Positions 10,360 through 23,797 are shown, counted from the first letter of the stretch. The stretch: DNA of 64,000 nt from Pseudomonas koreensis (GCF_024169245.1 NZ_JALJWP010000001.1:1737501-1801500), one strand, 5' to 3'. Notes: generated from the sequence alone by a model not told the origin. Numbers and translations: made by a program.

Positions 10360-10925
10360 TGGCGCGGATCAACCTTCTCCCCTGGCGCGAGGAGCGCCGC
10401 GAAGAGCGGCGCAAACGCTTTCTGCTGATCTTGATCGGTGTGTTGGCCGGTTCGATCGGTGCGGTGTTGATTGCCGATCAGATCATCAGTGCGGCCATTG
10501 AGCGACAGATGGCGCGCAACGATTACATCGGTAAACAGATCGCCGTGGTCGACGAACGCATCAAGCAGATCAGCGAGCTCAAGGCGCGCCGTCAGCAACT
10601 AGTCGAGCGCATGCGCATCATCCAGGACCTGCAGGGCAACCGGCAGATCAGCGGGCGCGTCTTCGATCAACTGGCGCGTACGTTGCCGGACGGTGTGTAT
10701 TTCACCGATGTGAAAATGGCCGGCAAGACCCTGTCCATCAGTGGCGCGGCGGAGTCGAACAACCGGGTTTCCGAGCTGATGCGCAATCTCGACGCGTCCG
10801 ACTGGTTCGACGCGCCAAGCCTGAATGAAGTCAAGGCCACCAGCGCCGATCAGGTCGAACAGGCCAATGTCTTCCAGCTGACCGTTCGGCAGACCCAGCC
10901 CAAGGTTCCGGAGGACGAGCAATGA
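10359..10925 (+). CDS. pilN: Type IV pilus assembly protein PilN
   Basis: Bitopic inner-membrane protein that pairs with PilO and carries the short cytoplasmic N-terminus bound by PilM. ARINLLPWREERREERRK at the start is the conserved PilM-binding tail. One membrane segment (about 22-45) is followed by a coiled coil and a periplasmic ferredoxin-like domain. The 188 residues are typical. It overlaps pilM by one base and pilO by four (ATGA), implying translational coupling. Confidence 0.96.
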
Positions 10926-11545
10926 AGGCCTCCGAGTGGCTGCAAGGCCTGCGCAATATCGACTTCAATGACCTCGACACCAGCAACATCGGCTCCTGGC
11001 CCCCGGCGGTGAAAACTCTGTGCGGTGCGCTGGTGATGGTGTTGATCCTCGCGCTTGGCTATTACTTCTTCATCAGCGACATGGAAAATCAGCTCGACCT
11101 CAAGCGCGAAGAAGAAACCACCCTTAAGGAACAGTTCGCCAGCAAGGCGCGGCTGTCCGCGAACCTCGAGCTCTATACCCAGCAGATGAAAGAGATGGAA
11201 AACACCTTCGGCGTGCTGCTGCGGCAGCTACCCAGCGACACCGAAGTGCCGGGCCTGCTCGAAGACATCACTCGCACCGGACTGGGCAGCGGTCTGGAAT
11301 TCGAAGAGATCAAACTGCTGCCGGAAGTGACCCAGCCGTTCTACATCGAATTGCCGATCCAGATCACCGTGACCGGCGCCTATCACGATCTTGCGACCTT
11401 CGTCAGCGGCGTCGCCGGGCTGCCGCGAATTGTCACCCTGCACGACTTCGAACTGGCGCCGGCCAATCCCGAGGGCGGGACGAAGCTGCGCATGAGCATT
11501 CTTGCCAAGACGTACCGCTATAACGACAAGGGGCTGGAGAAATGA
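10922..11545 (+). CDS. pilO: Type IV pilus assembly protein PilO
   Basis: Bitopic partner of PilN in the periplasmic alignment ring of the pilus machine. It has a short cytoplasmic N-terminus, a membrane segment at about 33-52 (LCGALVMVLILALGYYFFI), a coiled coil rich in Glu/Lys, and a periplasmic ferredoxin-like fold ending near LAKTYRYNDKG. The 207-residue length fits the family. It overlaps pilN and pilP by four bases each, so the block is translated as a coupled unit. Confidence 0.95.
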   Translation: MKASEWLQGLRNIDFNDLDTSNIGSWPPAVKTLCGALVMVLILALGYYFFISDMENQLDLKREEETTLKEQFASKARLSANLELYTQQMKEMENTFGVLLRQLPSDTEVPGLLEDITRTGLGSGLEFEEIKLLPEVTQPFYIELPIQITVTGAYHDLATFVSGVAGLPRIVTLHDFELAPANPEGGTKLRMSILAKTYRYNDKGLEK

Positions 11546-12066
11546 CCCCGATTCGTTATTTCGTCTTGCTCATGATGCTGGCATTGAGCGGCTGCGGTGG
11601 CGGCGATGACTTCAGCGACCTCGACGCTTACCTCAACGAAGTGCGCTTGCGGCCCGCCGGCAGGATTGAACCAACACCGACATTCCGGTCTTACCCCACA
11701 TTCACTTACAGCGCCGCCAACCTGCGCAGTCCGTTTTCGCGGCAGGCGCGGGTCGATCTGGCCGGGCAGAAGCACGGCTCGCGCAACGTCAAACCCGACC
11801 CCAACCGGGTCAAGCAATACCTTGAAGGGTTCAATATCGAGCAGTTCGAAATGGTCGGCACGATTGCCAATGCCTCGGGCTCGTTTGCGCTGCTGCGCGG
11901 CGCGGGCGGGGTGCACCGCCTCAAGGTCGGCGACTACCTGGGCCGCAACGATGGTCGCATCGTCGCCATCAGCGCGACCCAGGTCGATGTCGTCGAGATC
12001 GTGCCCGACGGCGCCGGCGCCTGGCTGGAGCGGCCGCGCACCATTCCTTTGAAAGAGCACTCATAG
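11542..12066 (+). CDS. pilP: Type IV pilus assembly lipoprotein PilP
   Basis: Periplasmic lipoprotein that links the PilNO subcomplex to the outer-membrane secretin PilQ. The signal ends in the lipobox LSGC (Cys near residue 18). A disordered, positively charged stretch and a C-terminal beta-sandwich (GTIANASGSFALLR to VEIVPDGAGAW) follow. The 174 residues match family size. Its stop lies 13 bp before the pilQ start. Confidence 0.95.
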   Translation: MTPIRYFVLLMMLALSGCGGGDDFSDLDAYLNEVRLRPAGRIEPTPTFRSYPTFTYSAANLRSPFSRQARVDLAGQKHGSRNVKPDPNRVKQYLEGFNIEQFEMVGTIANASGSFALLRGAGGVHRLKVGDYLGRNDGRIVAISATQVDVVEIVPDGAGAWLERPRTIPLKEHS

Positions 12067-12079
12067 TGGAAGTCGAACA

Positions 12080-14158
12080 ATGAACAGGATTTTCTCCACC
12101 CTCGGTTTTTCGCTATGGATAGCGCTGGTGTCACCGATGGTAATGGCGGCCAATCTGAAAGCGCTGGATGTCGCTGCGCTGCCGGGTGACCGCGTCGAAC
12201 TGAAGCTGTCGTTCGACGGCCCGCCACCACAGCCCAAGGGCTACACGACCGAGTCACCCGCGCGTATTGCACTGGATCTGCCGGGCGTGACCAGCCAGCT
12301 GGCCAACAGGAATCTTGATCTGGGCAGCGGCAATGCGCGCACGGCGACGGTGGCCGAAGCCAAGGATCGCACGCGGCTGATCGTCAGCCTGACGCAATTG
12401 GCGCCTTACAGCACGCGGGTCGAAGGCAATAATCTGTTCGTGGTGGTCGGTCAGGGCGCCTCCACGACTGCGCCGCGCCCCGCCGCAGTTGCACCGCGTG
12501 CCGCGACGGCGACTTCGGCGCCCGCCAGATCCGCGGCGCCGCGCAGCCGGGCGATTCGCGGCGTTGATTTCCAGCGCGGCACCGAAGGCGAGGGCAACGT
12601 GGTCATCGACCTCTCTGACCCGACCATCGCCCCGGATATCCAGGAGCACGACGGCAAGATCATCCTCAGCTTCGCTCGCACGCAATTGCCGGAAAAACTG
12701 CGCGTGCGCCTCGACGTCAAAGACTTCGCCACACCGGTGCAGTTCGTCAACGCAGCGCTCACCGGCGATCGCACCGTGATCAGCGTCGAGCCCAGCGGCA
12801 CCTTCGACTATTCGACGTTCCAGACCGACAACAAGCTCACCGTGAGCGTTCGTCCGATGAGTGTCGACGACCTGCAAAAGCGCAACGCCGACCGTCAGGC
12901 CTATGTCGGCGACAAGCTGTCGCTGAATTTTCAGGACATCGACGTGCGCTCGGTGCTGCAACTGATCGCCGACTTCACCAACCTCAACCTCGTGGCAAGC
13001 GACACGGTGCAGGGCGGCATCACCTTGCGCCTGCAGAACGTGCCGTGGGATCAGGCGCTGGATCTGGTGCTGAAAACCAAAGGCCTGGATAAACGCAAGA
13101 TCGGCAATGTGCTGCTGGTCGCGCCGGCCGATGAAATTGCCGCCCGCGAGCGTCAGGAACTGGAGTCGCAAAAGCAGATCGCCGAGCTGGCGCCATTGCG
13201 TCGCGAACTGCTGCAAGTCAATTACGCCAAGGCTGCGGACATTGCCAAGCTGTTCCAGTCGGTAACCAGTGCCGAGGCCAAGGTCGATGAGCGCGGTTCG
13301 ATTACTGTCGATGAGCGGACCAACAACATTATTGCCTACCAGACCCAGGATCGCCTCGACGAGCTACGGCGGATCGTCGCGCAGCTGGATATTCCGGTGC
13401 GCCAGGTGATGATCGAGGCGCGCATCGTCGAGGCCAACGTCGATTACGACAAGAGCCTCGGCGTGCGCTGGGGCGGCTCGGTGCAGAACAAGGGCAACTG
13501 GAACGCCTCCGGTGTCAACGGTTCGTCGAGCACCATCGGTACGCCGGGCAGCACCGGCACCAACTCGCCATTCGTCGACATGGGCACGGTCAACAATACC
13601 TCCGGGATCGGTATCGCGTTCATCACCGACAACGTTTTGCTGGATCTGGAGCTGACGGCGATGGAAAAGACCGGCAACGGCGAGATCGTCTCGCAGCCGA
13701 AGGTGGTCACCTCGGACAAGGAAACTGCGAAGATCCTCAAAGGCACCGAGATACCGTATCAGGAGGCCAGCTCCAGTGGCGCGACCTCGGTGTCCTTCAA
13801 GGAGGCTTCGCTGTCGCTGGAAGTCACTCCGCAGATCACGCCTGACAACCGCATCATCATGGAGGTCAAGGTCACCAAGGATGAGCCCGACTACCTGAAC
13901 AAAGTGCAGGATGTACCGCCGATCAAGAAAAACGAGGTCAACGCCAAAGTGCTGGTGAATGACGGCGAGACGATCGTAATCGGCGGTGTTTTTTCAAATA
14001 CTCAGAGCAAGGTTGTAGATAAGGTGCCATTTCTTGGCGATGTGCCGTATCTTGGCCGCCTTTTCCGGCGTGATGTGGTTTCGGAGAAAAAATCCGAGCT
14101 GCTGGTATTTCTCACTCCGCGTATCATGAATAACCAGGCGATTGCTGTGAGTCGTTGA
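12080..14158 (+). CDS. pilQ: Type IV pilus outer-membrane secretin PilQ
   Basis: Forms the multimeric outer-membrane pore through which the pilus emerges. A signal peptide (cut near VMAAN) is followed by two AMIN peptidoglycan-binding domains (about 27-120 and 165-255) separated by an Ala/Pro/Arg linker. Then come an STN/N0 domain ([20 protein letters not shown]), an N1 domain and the secretin domain, which ends in [17 protein letters not shown]. The 692 residues are close to P. aeruginosa PilQ. Last pil gene in the operon; aroK starts four bases after its stop. Confidence 0.96.
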   Translation: MNRIFSTLGFSLWIALVSPMVMAANLKALDVAALPGDRVELKLSFDGPPPQPKGYTTESPARIALDLPGVTSQLANRNLDLGSGNARTATVAEAKDRTRLIVSLTQLAPYSTRVEGNNLFVVVGQGASTTAPRPAAVAPRAATATSAPARSAAPRSRAIRGVDFQRGTEGEGNVVIDLSDPTIAPDIQEHDGKIILSFARTQLPEKLRVRLDVKDFATPVQFVNAALTGDRTVISVEPSGTFDYSTFQTDNKLTVSVRPMSVDDLQKRNADRQAYVGDKLSLNFQDIDVRSVLQLIADFTNLNLVASDTVQGGITLRLQNVPWDQALDLVLKTKGLDKRKIGNVLLVAPADEIAARERQELESQKQIAELAPLRRELLQVNYAKAADIAKLFQSVTSAEAKVDERGSITVDERTNNIIAYQTQDRLDELRRIVAQLDIPVRQVMIEARIVEANVDYDKSLGVRWGGSVQNKGNWNASGVNGSSSTIGTPGSTGTNSPFVDMGTVNNTSGIGIAFITDNVLLDLELTAMEKTGNGEIVSQPKVVTSDKETAKILKGTEIPYQEASSSGATSVSFKEASLSLEVTPQITPDNRIIMEVKVTKDEPDYLNKVQDVPPIKKNEVNAKVLVNDGETIVIGGVFSNTQSKVVDKVPFLGDVPYLGRLFRRDVVSEKKSELLVFLTPRIMNNQAIAVSR

Positions 14159-14162
14159 TTCT

Positions 14163-14681
14163 GTGCGAAATTTGATACTTGTAGGACCGATGGGTGCCGG
14201 CAAAAGCACCATCGGCCGATTGCTGGCCAAAGAGCTGCGCCTGCCGTTCAAGGATTCCGACAAGGAAATTGAGCTGCGCACGGGTGCCAATATCCCATGG
14301 ATCTTCGACAAGGAAGGCGAGCCCGGCTTTCGTGACCGTGAGCAGGCGATGATCGCCGAGCTGTGCGCGTTCGATGGCGTGGTGCTGGCGACCGGAGGCG
14401 GCGCCGTGATGCGTGATGCCAATCGCAAGGCCCTGCATGAGGGCGGGCGCGTGGTGTATCTGCACGCCTCCGTCGAACAGCAGGTCGGCCGCACCTCCCG
14501 CGATCGCAATCGGCCGCTGCTGCGCACCGCCGATCCGGCGAAAACCCTGCGTGACCTGCTCGAGATCCGTGATCCGCTTTATCGGGAAATCGCCGATCTG
14601 GTGGTGGAAACCGACGAGCGGCCGCCACGCATGGTGGTGCTCGACATTCTCGACCGCCTCGCGCAGTTGCCACCCCGTTAA
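14163..14681 (+). CDS. aroK: Shikimate kinase
   Basis: Phosphorylates shikimate at the 3-hydroxyl with ATP, fifth step of the chorismate pathway. Walker [10 protein letters not shown] (residues 8-16), the shikimate-binding DSDKEIE and R-D-R pairs (GFRDREQ), the glycine-rich GGGAV and the lid NRPLLR are all present in 172 residues. The start is GTG, four bases after the pilQ stop, so expression is coupled to the pil operon, as in other pseudomonads. aroB follows after 152 bp. Confidence 0.95.
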   Translation: MRNLILVGPMGAGKSTIGRLLAKELRLPFKDSDKEIELRTGANIPWIFDKEGEPGFRDREQAMIAELCAFDGVVLATGGGAVMRDANRKALHEGGRVVYLHASVEQQVGRTSRDRNRPLLRTADPAKTLRDLLEIRDPLYREIADLVVETDERPPRMVVLDILDRLAQLPPR

Positions 14682-14833
14682 AGCATCGGCCGAAATGCGC
14701 TATCCTCGGCGTCCTGTCAGCGCCCGCCGAGAGTGTGGCGGATGCCGGGCAAGCGGCGTCATACCGCTACAGGCTGCAGAACACCAATAATTTCAGGGCA
14801 GGATGCCTGCTTCCATCTTCACTGTGGGGACAC

Positions 14834-15934
14834 ATGCAGACACTCAAGGTCGATCTAGGCGAGCGCAGCTACCCGATTCATATTGGCGAAGGTCTGTTGG
14901 ATCAGCCGGAACTGCTGGCGCCGCATATCCACGGGCGGCAGGTGGCAATCATCTCCAACGAAACCGTCGCGCCGCTCTATCTCGAACGTCTGACCCGCAG
15001 CCTTGCGCAGTTCTCGGTGATCTCGGTGGTGTTGCCCGACGGCGAAGCCTTCAAGAACTGGGAAACCCTGCAGCTGATTTTCGACGGTCTGCTGACCGCC
15101 CGTCACGACCGCCGCACCACCGTGATCGCCCTGGGCGGCGGGGTGATCGGCGACATGGCCGGTTTCGCTGCGGCCTGTTATCAGCGCGGTGTCGATTTCA
15201 TCCAGATTCCTACCACACTGTTGTCGCAGGTCGATTCCTCGGTAGGCGGCAAGACCGGCATCAACCATCCGCTGGGCAAGAACATGGTCGGCGCGTTCTA
15301 CCAGCCGAACGTGGTGCTGATCGATACCGCATCGCTGAAAACCCTGCCGCAGCGCGAGTTGTCGGCGGGGCTGGCGGAAGTCATCAAGTACGGTCTGATC
15401 TGCGACGAGCCGTTTCTGACCTGGCTGGAAGAAAACGTCGATGCCCTGCGGGCGCTGGATCAAACCGCGCTGACCTACGCGATCGAGCGTTCCTGCGCGG
15501 CCAAGGCTGCCGTGGTCGGTGCCGATGAAAAGGAAACCGGCGTACGCGCTACGCTCAACCTCGGGCACACCTTCGGCCACGCCATCGAAACCCACATGGG
15601 CTATGGTGTCTGGCTGCATGGCGAGGCGGTGGCGGCGGGTACCGTGATGGCGCTGGAAATGTCCGCGCGCCTGGGCTGGATCAGCGAGCAGGAGCGTGAT
15701 CGCGGCATTCGACTGTTCCAGCGTGCCGGCCTGCCGGTGATTCCGCCGACAGAAATGACCGAAGCCGATTTTCTCCAACACATGGCAATTGATAAAAAAG
15801 TGATCGACGGTCGTCTGCGCCTGGTGCTGCTGCGCCGGATGGGCGAAGCGGTAGTGACCGACGATTATCCGAAAGAGGTTCTACAGGCCACGCTGGGAGC
15901 GGATTACCGTGCCCTGGCTCAGCTTAAAGGTTAA
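14834..15934 (+). CDS. aroB: 3-dehydroquinate synthase
   Basis: NAD- and metal-dependent enzyme converting DAHP to 3-dehydroquinate, second step of the chorismate pathway. Visible signatures: the NAD-binding [48 protein letters not shown] and the metal ligand region [12 protein letters not shown] with further His in LHGEAVAAG. Starting at the ATG at 14834 gives [15 protein letters not shown], the conserved N-terminus, and 366 residues. The downstream ATPase gene begins ten bases after the stop. Confidence 0.96.
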   Translation: MQTLKVDLGERSYPIHIGEGLLDQPELLAPHIHGRQVAIISNETVAPLYLERLTRSLAQFSVISVVLPDGEAFKNWETLQLIFDGLLTARHDRRTTVIALGGGVIGDMAGFAAACYQRGVDFIQIPTTLLSQVDSSVGGKTGINHPLGKNMVGAFYQPNVVLIDTASLKTLPQRELSAGLAEVIKYGLICDEPFLTWLEENVDALRALDQTALTYAIERSCAAKAAVVGADEKETGVRATLNLGHTFGHAIETHMGYGVWLHGEAVAAGTVMALEMSARLGWISEQERDRGIRLFQRAGLPVIPPTEMTEADFLQHMAIDKKVIDGRLRLVLLRRMGEAVVTDDYPKEVLQATLGADYRALAQLKG

Positions 15935-15944
15935 AACGATTCCG

Positions 15945-17531
15945 ATGACTAGTTTGCATGCCGACGAGGCGTTTCTCGGCCATTTTCAGTTAAGTCACGA
16001 CCCGTTCGCGCCACGGGTACCGGGCTTCAAATTCTTCCCGGCCCAGCGCAAACCGGTGCTGGGTCAACTGCATCATCTGGCGCGTTACAGCCAGTTGCTG
16101 CTGGTGGTCACCGGCCCGCAGGGCAGCGGCAAGACCCTGCTGCGCCAGGCACTGGTGGCCAGCACCAATAAACAATCGGTGCAGAGCGTGGTGGTTTCCG
16201 CCCGTGGCGCCGGTGATGCGGCCGGCGTGCTGCGCCAGGTGGCGCAGGCGCTGGATGTCGCTCAGGCCGAAGTCGGCGCGATTCTCGAGCAGGTGGTGCA
16301 ACTGGGTCTGACCGGGCAGGAAGTCTATCTGCTGGTGGACGATGCCGAGCAGCTCGACGAGTCGGCGCTGGAAGCGTTGATGGCGCTGGGTGCCGGCACG
16401 CCGGAAGGTCGCCCGCATGTGTTCCTGTTCGGCGAGTCGTCGCTGATCGCTCAGCTCGAGGCTTTGCAGCTTGAGGAAGAGCGTTTCCACGTCATCGAAT
16501 TGCAGCCGTACACCGAAGAAGAAACCCGCGAATATCTCGACCAGCGGCTGGAAGGCGCGGGCCGGGGTGTCGAACTTTTCACCGCAGATCAGATCTCTGA
16601 TATTCACGAAAGCTCCGAGGGCTGGCCGGGCAACATCAACCAGGTCGCTCGCGATGCTCTGATCGAAGTCATGATTGCCAGCCGCTCAGCGGTCAAGCGT
16701 CCAAGTATGGGGTTCAACATGCCGAAGAAACACGTATTGGCGATTTCCGCCGTCGTTGTGGTCGCGGTTGCCGCCGCCTGGCTGATGCCGGGTCGCAGCA
16801 AGGCACCGACCACCGGTGCTCCGGCCAATGAACAGGCGCAACTGCCATTGGGTCAGGGCGCAGCGAATGGCGCCAACCCGTCCGTCGAATTCGCTGGCAA
16901 CACCCAGCCGATGCCGCTGCCGCTGGTCGGCAACTCGCAGCCGGTCATGCGCGGCCCGCTGGCCGAAGCCGCCGGTGGCATCACCGAAGGCGATGACGGC
17001 GTGCCACTGGAAGGCTCCAGCGATACCCCGCCGACCGTGACCACCTCTGCACCGCCTGCAGGCGTTCCGGCTGGCCCTGCGCCGACGCCGGTCCCGACTC
17101 CGGCGGCCAAGCCGGCGCCAACCCCGGCACCGACGCAGATCGCCACGGCCAAGCCCGCTCCGGCCACTCCAGCGCCCGCCGCGAGACCGACCCCCGCTCC
17201 GGCCAAGCCTGCCGACAAGCCGGTCACCGTGGCCAAGGCCGCCGGTGGCAGCTGGTACGCCGGTCAGCCGACCAGCAACTACGTGGTGCAGATCCTCGGC
17301 ACCAGCTCGGAAACCGCCGCGCAGAACTTCGTCAAGGAGCAGGGCGGCGAGTACCGTTATTTCAAGAAAGTCCTCAACGGCAAGCCGCTTTACGTGATCA
17401 CCTATGGCAACTTTGCCAATCGTGATGCGGCCGTTTCTGCCATCAAGGCCTTGCCAGCGAAGGTTCAGGCTGGTAAACCTTGGCCTCGCACTGTCGCCAG
17501 CGTCCAACAGGAACTGGCAACAACTCGCTGA
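15945..17531 (+). CDS. AAA ATPase with C-terminal SPOR domain (DamX-like)
   Basis: Likely inner-membrane protein of the division machinery. Residues 15-250 are an ExeA/AAA-type ATPase with Walker A GPQGSGKT (57-64) and Walker B YLLVDD (128-133). A membrane segment lies at about 263-281. A long Pro/Ala/Thr-rich periplasmic linker (285-430) follows, ending in a SPOR domain (about 435-528) that would bind denuded septal peptidoglycan. This order is that of E. coli DamX, and the gene sits beside aroB in both genera. The start is the ATG at 15945, just after aroB. The repetitive PAPTPVPTPAAKPAPTPAPT stretch is of low complexity. Confidence 0.9.
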   Translation: MTSLHADEAFLGHFQLSHDPFAPRVPGFKFFPAQRKPVLGQLHHLARYSQLLLVVTGPQGSGKTLLRQALVASTNKQSVQSVVVSARGAGDAAGVLRQVAQALDVAQAEVGAILEQVVQLGLTGQEVYLLVDDAEQLDESALEALMALGAGTPEGRPHVFLFGESSLIAQLEALQLEEERFHVIELQPYTEEETREYLDQRLEGAGRGVELFTADQISDIHESSEGWPGNINQVARDALIEVMIASRSAVKRPSMGFNMPKKHVLAISAVVVVAVAAAWLMPGRSKAPTTGAPANEQAQLPLGQGAANGANPSVEFAGNTQPMPLPLVGNSQPVMRGPLAEAAGGITEGDDGVPLEGSSDTPPTVTTSAPPAGVPAGPAPTPVPTPAAKPAPTPAPTQIATAKPAPATPAPAARPTPAPAKPADKPVTVAKAAGGSWYAGQPTSNYVVQILGTSSETAAQNFVKEQGGEYRYFKKVLNGKPLYVITYGNFANRDAAVSAIKALPAKVQAGKPWPRTVASVQQELATTR

Positions 17532-17537
17532 AGATTC

Positions 17538-17558
17538 GGCGGCCTTACCCAGGCCGCC
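17538..17558 (+). terminator. Probable terminator hairpin after the SPOR gene
   Basis: A perfect 8-bp stem GGCGGCCT / AGGCCGCC with loop TACCC, 6 nt after the stop. The following bases (CTCTCC) are only moderately pyrimidine-rich, so it may be a weak or Rho-assisted end. Confidence 0.55.
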
Positions 17559-17703
17559 TCTCCCGGCACCTCAAAATCTCCACGAGTGCGCGCTTCCTGA
17601 AAAGGTCGCGTGCCTTGTGGTGTCTGCGTCACAGTAGTTTTTGAGTCGTTGCGGTCAGAATTTAAAAAAGTTTTGACTAGCACAGCAGATCGCTTTAAAC
17701 CTT

Positions 17704-17773
17704 TCACAAATGCGACATGAATTTGCGACAGTTCGTCGTCAAATTTGTGAGCCTCTGTGTCGCTGTGTACAAT
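17704..17773 (+). promoter_or_regulatory. gltBD promoter with upstream inverted repeat
   Basis: TTGTGA (17745-17750) and TACAAT (17768-17773) are separated by exactly 17 bp, a good sigma-70 promoter 110 bp ahead of gltB. TCACAAAT at 17704-17711 is the inverse of ATTTGTGA at 17743-17750, and TGCGACA occurs twice between them, so a regulator site overlapping the -35 is plausible. The remaining leader shows no gene. Confidence 0.6.
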
Positions 17774-17882
17774 GACCACCCTTTTGCCCCCGCTAAGCCG
17801 GCGTACGTTCGGCGCGGAACGCAAGTGGTTGAATTGAAAAGAAATTTGCCTCGAATAGAGGCAGCCTGGTGAGAAAGTGTCT

Positions 17883-20800
17883 ATGAAAGCAGGTCTGTAC
17901 CAACCAGATGAATTCAAGGATAACTGCGGTTTCGGCCTGATAGCTCATATGCAGGGCGAGCCCAGTCATACCCTTTTGCAAACGGCCATCGAGGCCCTGA
18001 CCTGCATGACCCACCGCGGTGGGATTAATGCCGACGGCAAGACCGGTGACGGTTGCGGTCTGCTGATTCAAAAACCCGACGCCTTCCTGCGAGCCATTGC
18101 CCAGGAGAGCTTCGGTGTCGAAATGCCCAAGCAATATGCCGTGGGCATGGTGTTCTTCAATCAGGATCCGGCCAAGGCCGAAGCCGCTCGCGAGAACATG
18201 AACCGCGAGATCCTCGCCGAAGGCCTGCAACTGATCGGCTGGCGCAAAGTGCCGATCGACACCAGCGTCCTCGGCCGCCTGGCCCTTGAGCGCCTGCCGC
18301 AGATCGAGCAGGTCTATATCGGCGGCGAAGGCCTGAGCGATCAGGACATGGCCGTGAAGCTGTTCAGTGCCCGTCGCCGTTCGTCGGTGGCCAACGCCGC
18401 TGACACCGACCACTACATCTGCAGCTTTTCGCACAAGACCATCATCTATAAAGGCCTGATGATGCCGGCCGACCTGGCCGCGTTCTATCCGGACCTGAGT
18501 GACGAGCGCCTGCAAACCGCGATCTGCGTGTTCCACCAGCGCTTCTCCACCAACACCCTGCCGAAATGGCCGCTGGCGCAGCCGTTCCGCTTCCTCGCCC
18601 ACAACGGCGAAATCAACACCATCACCGGTAACCGCAACTGGGCGCAGGCCCGTCGGACCAAGTTCACCAATGATCTGATGGATCTGGAAGAGCTCGGCCC
18701 GCTGGTCAACCGTGTCGGTTCCGACTCCTCGAGCATGGACAACATGCTCGAACTGATGGTCACCGGCGGCATCGACCTGTTCCGTGGCGTGCGGATGATC
18801 ATTCCGCCTGCGTGGCAGAACGTCGAAACCATGGACCCGGATCTGCGTGCGTTCTACGAGTACAACTCGATGCACATGGAGCCGTGGGACGGCCCAGCCG
18901 GCGTGGTCATGACCGACGGTCGCTACGCGGTATGCCTGCTCGACCGTAACGGTCTGCGCCCGGCGCGCTGGGTCACCACCAAAAACGGTTTCATCACCCT
19001 CGCCTCGGAAATCGGCGTGTGGAATTACCAGCCTGAAGACGTGCTCGCCAAGGGCCGCGTCGGGCCGGGTCAGATCTTCGCCGTGGACACCGAAACCGGG
19101 CAGATCCTCGACACCGATGCGATCGACAACCGGCTGAAATCCCGTCATCCGTACAAGCAATGGCTGCGCAAGAATGCCCTGCGCATTCAGGCGACCATGG
19201 AAGACAACGACCACGGTTCGGCTTTCTACGACGTCGATCAGCTCAAGCAATACATGAAGATGTATCAGGTCACGTTCGAAGAGCGTGATCAGGTGCTGCG
19301 TCCGCTTGGCGAACAAGGTTACGAAGCCGTGGGCTCGATGGGCGACGACACGCCGATGGCCGTGCTGTCCCAGCGTGTGCGCACGCCGTACGACTATTTC
19401 CGCCAGCAGTTCGCGCAGGTCACCAACCCGCCGATCGACCCGCTGCGTGAAGCGATCGTGATGTCGCTGGAAATCTGCCTCGGCGCCGAGCGCAACATTT
19501 TCCAGGAGTCGCCGGAACACGCCTCGCGCGTGATCCTCAGCTCGCCGGTGATTTCGCCGGCCAAGTGGCGCTCGCTGATGAACCTCGACCGTCCGGGTTT
19601 CGAACGGGCGATCATCGACCTCAACTACGACGAAAGCGTTGGCCTCGAAGCGGCGATCCACAATGTTGCCGATCAGGCTGAAGAAGCCGTGCGCGCCGGG
19701 CGTACCCAGATCGTCCTCAGCGACCGTCATATCGCGCCGGGCAAGCTGCCGATCCACGCCTCGCTGGCGACCGGTGCAGTGCACCACCGTCTGACCGAAA
19801 AAGGCCTGCGTTGCGATTCCAACATCCTCGTGGAAACCGCCACCGCCCGTGACCCGCATCACTTCGCCGTGCTGATCGGTTTCGGCGCCTCGGCGGTCTA
19901 TCCGTTCCTGGCCTACGAAGTGCTGGGTGACCTGATCCGTACCGGTGAAGTACTGGGCGACCTCTACGAGGTGTTCAAGAACTACCGCAAGGGCATCACC
20001 AAAGGCCTGCTGAAGATCCTCTCGAAGATGGGTATTTCGACCATCGCTTCGTACCGCGGTGCGCAGCTGTTCGAAGCAATCGGCCTGTCCGAAGAAGTCT
20101 GCGAGCTGAGCTTCCGTGGCGTACCAAGCCGCATCAAGGGGGCGCGTTTCGTCGACATCGAAGCCGAGCAGAAGGCCCTCGCCGTCGAAGCCTGGAGTCC
20201 GCGCAAGCCGATCCAGCAGGGCGGTCTGCTGAAGTTCGTCCACGGTGGCGAATATCACGCGTACAACCCGGACGTGGTCAACACCCTGCAAGCCGCTGTG
20301 CAGCAGGGCGACTACGCCAAGTTCAAGGAATACACCTCGCTGGTGGACAACCGTCCGGTGTCGATGATTCGCGACCTGTTCAAGGTCAAGACCCTCGACA
20401 CACCGCTGGACATCAGTGAAGTCGAGCCGCTGGAGTCGGTGCTCAAGCGCTTCGACTCCGCCGGCATCTCGCTGGGCGCACTGTCGCCGGAAGCTCACGA
20501 AGCCCTGGCCGAAGCCATGAACCGCCTCGGCGCGCGCTCCAACTCCGGCGAAGGTGGTGAAGATCCGGCGCGTTACGGCACCATCAAGAGTTCGAAAATC
20601 AAGCAGGTTGCCACCGGCCGTTTCGGTGTAACACCGGAATACCTGGTCAATGCCGAAGTGCTGCAGATCAAAGTCGCCCAAGGCGCCAAGCCGGGCGAGG
20701 GCGGGCAACTGCCGGGCGGCAAGGTCAACGGACTGATCGCCAAGCTGCGTTACGCAGTGCCGGGCGTGACCCTGATTTCGCCGCCGCCGCACCACGACAT

Positions 20801-22328
20801 CTATTCGATCGAAGACCTGTCGCAGCTGATCTTTGACCTCAAGCAGGTCAACCCGCAGGCGCTGGTTTCGGTGAAACTCGTCGCCGAAGCAGGCGTCGGC
20901 ACCATCGCCGCCGGTGTGGCCAAGGCCTATGCGGACTTGATCACCATCTCCGGTTACGACGGTGGCACCGGTGCTTCGCCGCTGACCTCGATCAAGTACG
21001 CCGGAGCACCGTGGGAACTCGGCCTGGCTGAAACCCACCAGACCCTGCGCGGCAACGACCTGCGCGGCAAGGTCCGGGTGCAGACCGACGGCGGTCTGAA
21101 AACCGGCCTCGACGTGATCAAGGCAGCAATCCTCGGCGCCGAAAGCTTCGGCTTCGGCACCGCGCCGATGATCGCGCTGGGCTGCAAATACCTGCGCATC
21201 TGCCACCTGAACAACTGCGCCACTGGCGTTGCCACGCAGAACGAGAAGCTGCGCAAGGATCACTACATCGGCACCGTCGACATGGTGGTGAATTTCTTCA
21301 CCTACGTCGCCGAAGAGACCCGTGAGTGGCTGGCCAAACTCGGTGTGCGCTCCTTGGAAGAGCTGATCGGTCGCACCGATCTGCTGGAAATTCTCGAAGG
21401 CCAGACCGCCAAGCAACATCACCTGGACCTGACGCCGCTGCTGGGCAGCGATCACATCCCGGCGGACAAACCGCAGTTCTGCGGCGTTGAGCGCAACCCG
21501 CCTTTCGACAAGGGCCTGCTGGCGGAGAAGATGGTCGAGCTGGCCTCGTCGGCAATCAACGACCTCAGCGGCGCCGAGTTCGAGCTGGACATCTGCAACT
21601 GCGACCGTTCGATCGGCGCACGGATCTCCGGCGAAATCGCGCGCAAACACGGCAACCAGGGCATGGCCAAGGCACCGATCACTTTCCGTTTCAAAGGCAC
21701 GGCCGGGCAGAGTTTCGGTGTGTGGAACGCTGGCGGTCTGAACATGTACCTGGAAGGCGACGCCAACGACTACGTCGGCAAAGGCATGACCGGTGGCAAG
21801 CTGGTCATCGTGCCGCCGAAGGGCAGCGTCTATAAAACTCAGGAAAGCGCCATCATTGGCAACACCTGCCTGTACGGCGCCACGGGTGGCAAGCTGTTCG
21901 CCGCCGGCACCGCAGGCGAGCGTTTCGCCGTGCGTAACTCCGGTGCCCACACCGTCGTGGAAGGCACTGGCGATCACTGCTGCGAGTACATGACCGGTGG
22001 TTTCGTCTGCGTGTTGGGCAAGACCGGTTACAACTTCGGCTCTGGCATGACCGGTGGTTTCGCCTACGTGCTCGATCAGGACAACACCTTCGTTGACCGG
22101 GTCAACCACGAACTGGTGGAGATCCAGCGGATCAGCGGCGAAGCGATGGAGGCCTATCGCAGCCACCTGCAGAACGTGCTGAACGAGTACGTCGCCGAAA
22201 CCGACAGCGAGTGGGGTCGTGAACTCGCCGAGAATCTCGACGATTACTTGCGGCGCTTCTGGTTGGTCAAGCCCAAGGCTGCCAGCTTGAAAACCCTGCT
22301 TTCCAGCACTCGTGCCAACCCGCAGTGA
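17883..22328 (+). CDS. gltB: Glutamate synthase (NADPH) large chain
   Basis: Large subunit of GOGAT. It takes the amide nitrogen of glutamine to 2-oxoglutarate to give two glutamates. An N-terminal propeptide is expected to be removed before Cys15 (KDNCGFGL), the Ntn-hydrolase nucleophile. The central domain, the FMN-binding synthase domain ([24 protein letters not shown]) and the 3Fe-4S cysteines 1101, 1107 and 1112 ([10 protein letters not shown]) follow. The C-terminal beta-helix has the G-XX-G-XXX-G repeats. ATG at 17883 is preferred over a GTG two codons earlier. 1481 residues is standard. gltD follows 33 bp downstream. Confidence 0.97.
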   Translation: MKAGLYQPDEFKDNCGFGLIAHMQGEPSHTLLQTAIEALTCMTHRGGINADGKTGDGCGLLIQKPDAFLRAIAQESFGVEMPKQYAVGMVFFNQDPAKAEAARENMNREILAEGLQLIGWRKVPIDTSVLGRLALERLPQIEQVYIGGEGLSDQDMAVKLFSARRRSSVANAADTDHYICSFSHKTIIYKGLMMPADLAAFYPDLSDERLQTAICVFHQRFSTNTLPKWPLAQPFRFLAHNGEINTITGNRNWAQARRTKFTNDLMDLEELGPLVNRVGSDSSSMDNMLELMVTGGIDLFRGVRMIIPPAWQNVETMDPDLRAFYEYNSMHMEPWDGPAGVVMTDGRYAVCLLDRNGLRPARWVTTKNGFITLASEIGVWNYQPEDVLAKGRVGPGQIFAVDTETGQILDTDAIDNRLKSRHPYKQWLRKNALRIQATMEDNDHGSAFYDVDQLKQYMKMYQVTFEERDQVLRPLGEQGYEAVGSMGDDTPMAVLSQRVRTPYDYFRQQFAQVTNPPIDPLREAIVMSLEICLGAERNIFQESPEHASRVILSSPVISPAKWRSLMNLDRPGFERAIIDLNYDESVGLEAAIHNVADQAEEAVRAGRTQIVLSDRHIAPGKLPIHASLATGAVHHRLTEKGLRCDSNILVETATARDPHHFAVLIGFGASAVYPFLAYEVLGDLIRTGEVLGDLYEVFKNYRKGITKGLLKILSKMGISTIASYRGAQLFEAIGLSEEVCELSFRGVPSRIKGARFVDIEAEQKALAVEAWSPRKPIQQGGLLKFVHGGEYHAYNPDVVNTLQAAVQQGDYAKFKEYTSLVDNRPVSMIRDLFKVKTLDTPLDISEVEPLESVLKRFDSAGISLGALSPEAHEALAEAMNRLGARSNSGEGGEDPARYGTIKSSKIKQVATGRFGVTPEYLVNAEVLQIKVAQGAKPGEGGQLPGGKVNGLIAKLRYAVPGVTLISPPPHHDIYSIEDLSQLIFDLKQVNPQALVSVKLVAEAGVGTIAAGVAKAYADLITISGYDGGTGASPLTSIKYAGAPWELGLAETHQTLRGNDLRGKVRVQTDGGLKTGLDVIKAAILGAESFGFGTAPMIALGCKYLRICHLNNCATGVATQNEKLRKDHYIGTVDMVVNFFTYVAEETREWLAKLGVRSLEELIGRTDLLEILEGQTAKQHHLDLTPLLGSDHIPADKPQFCGVERNPPFDKGLLAEKMVELASSAINDLSGAEFELDICNCDRSIGARISGEIARKHGNQGMAKAPITFRFKGTAGQSFGVWNAGGLNMYLEGDANDYVGKGMTGGKLVIVPPKGSVYKTQESAIIGNTCLYGATGGKLFAAGTAGERFAVRNSGAHTVVEGTGDHCCEYMTGGFVCVLGKTGYNFGSGMTGGFAYVLDQDNTFVDRVNHELVEIQRISGEAMEAYRSHLQNVLNEYVAETDSEWGRELAENLDDYLRRFWLVKPKAASLKTLLSSTRANPQ

Positions 22329-23780
<1,452 letters not shown>

Positions 23781-23797
23781 CTAACGACGCAGTCCCT

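Noticed and set aside
17793..22166. Very long open frame antisense to gltB
   Set aside because: gltB is unmistakable on the plus strand; the antisense frame is open because of high-GC codon bias, and its protein is rich in low-complexity Val/Arg/His/Gly with no known domain.
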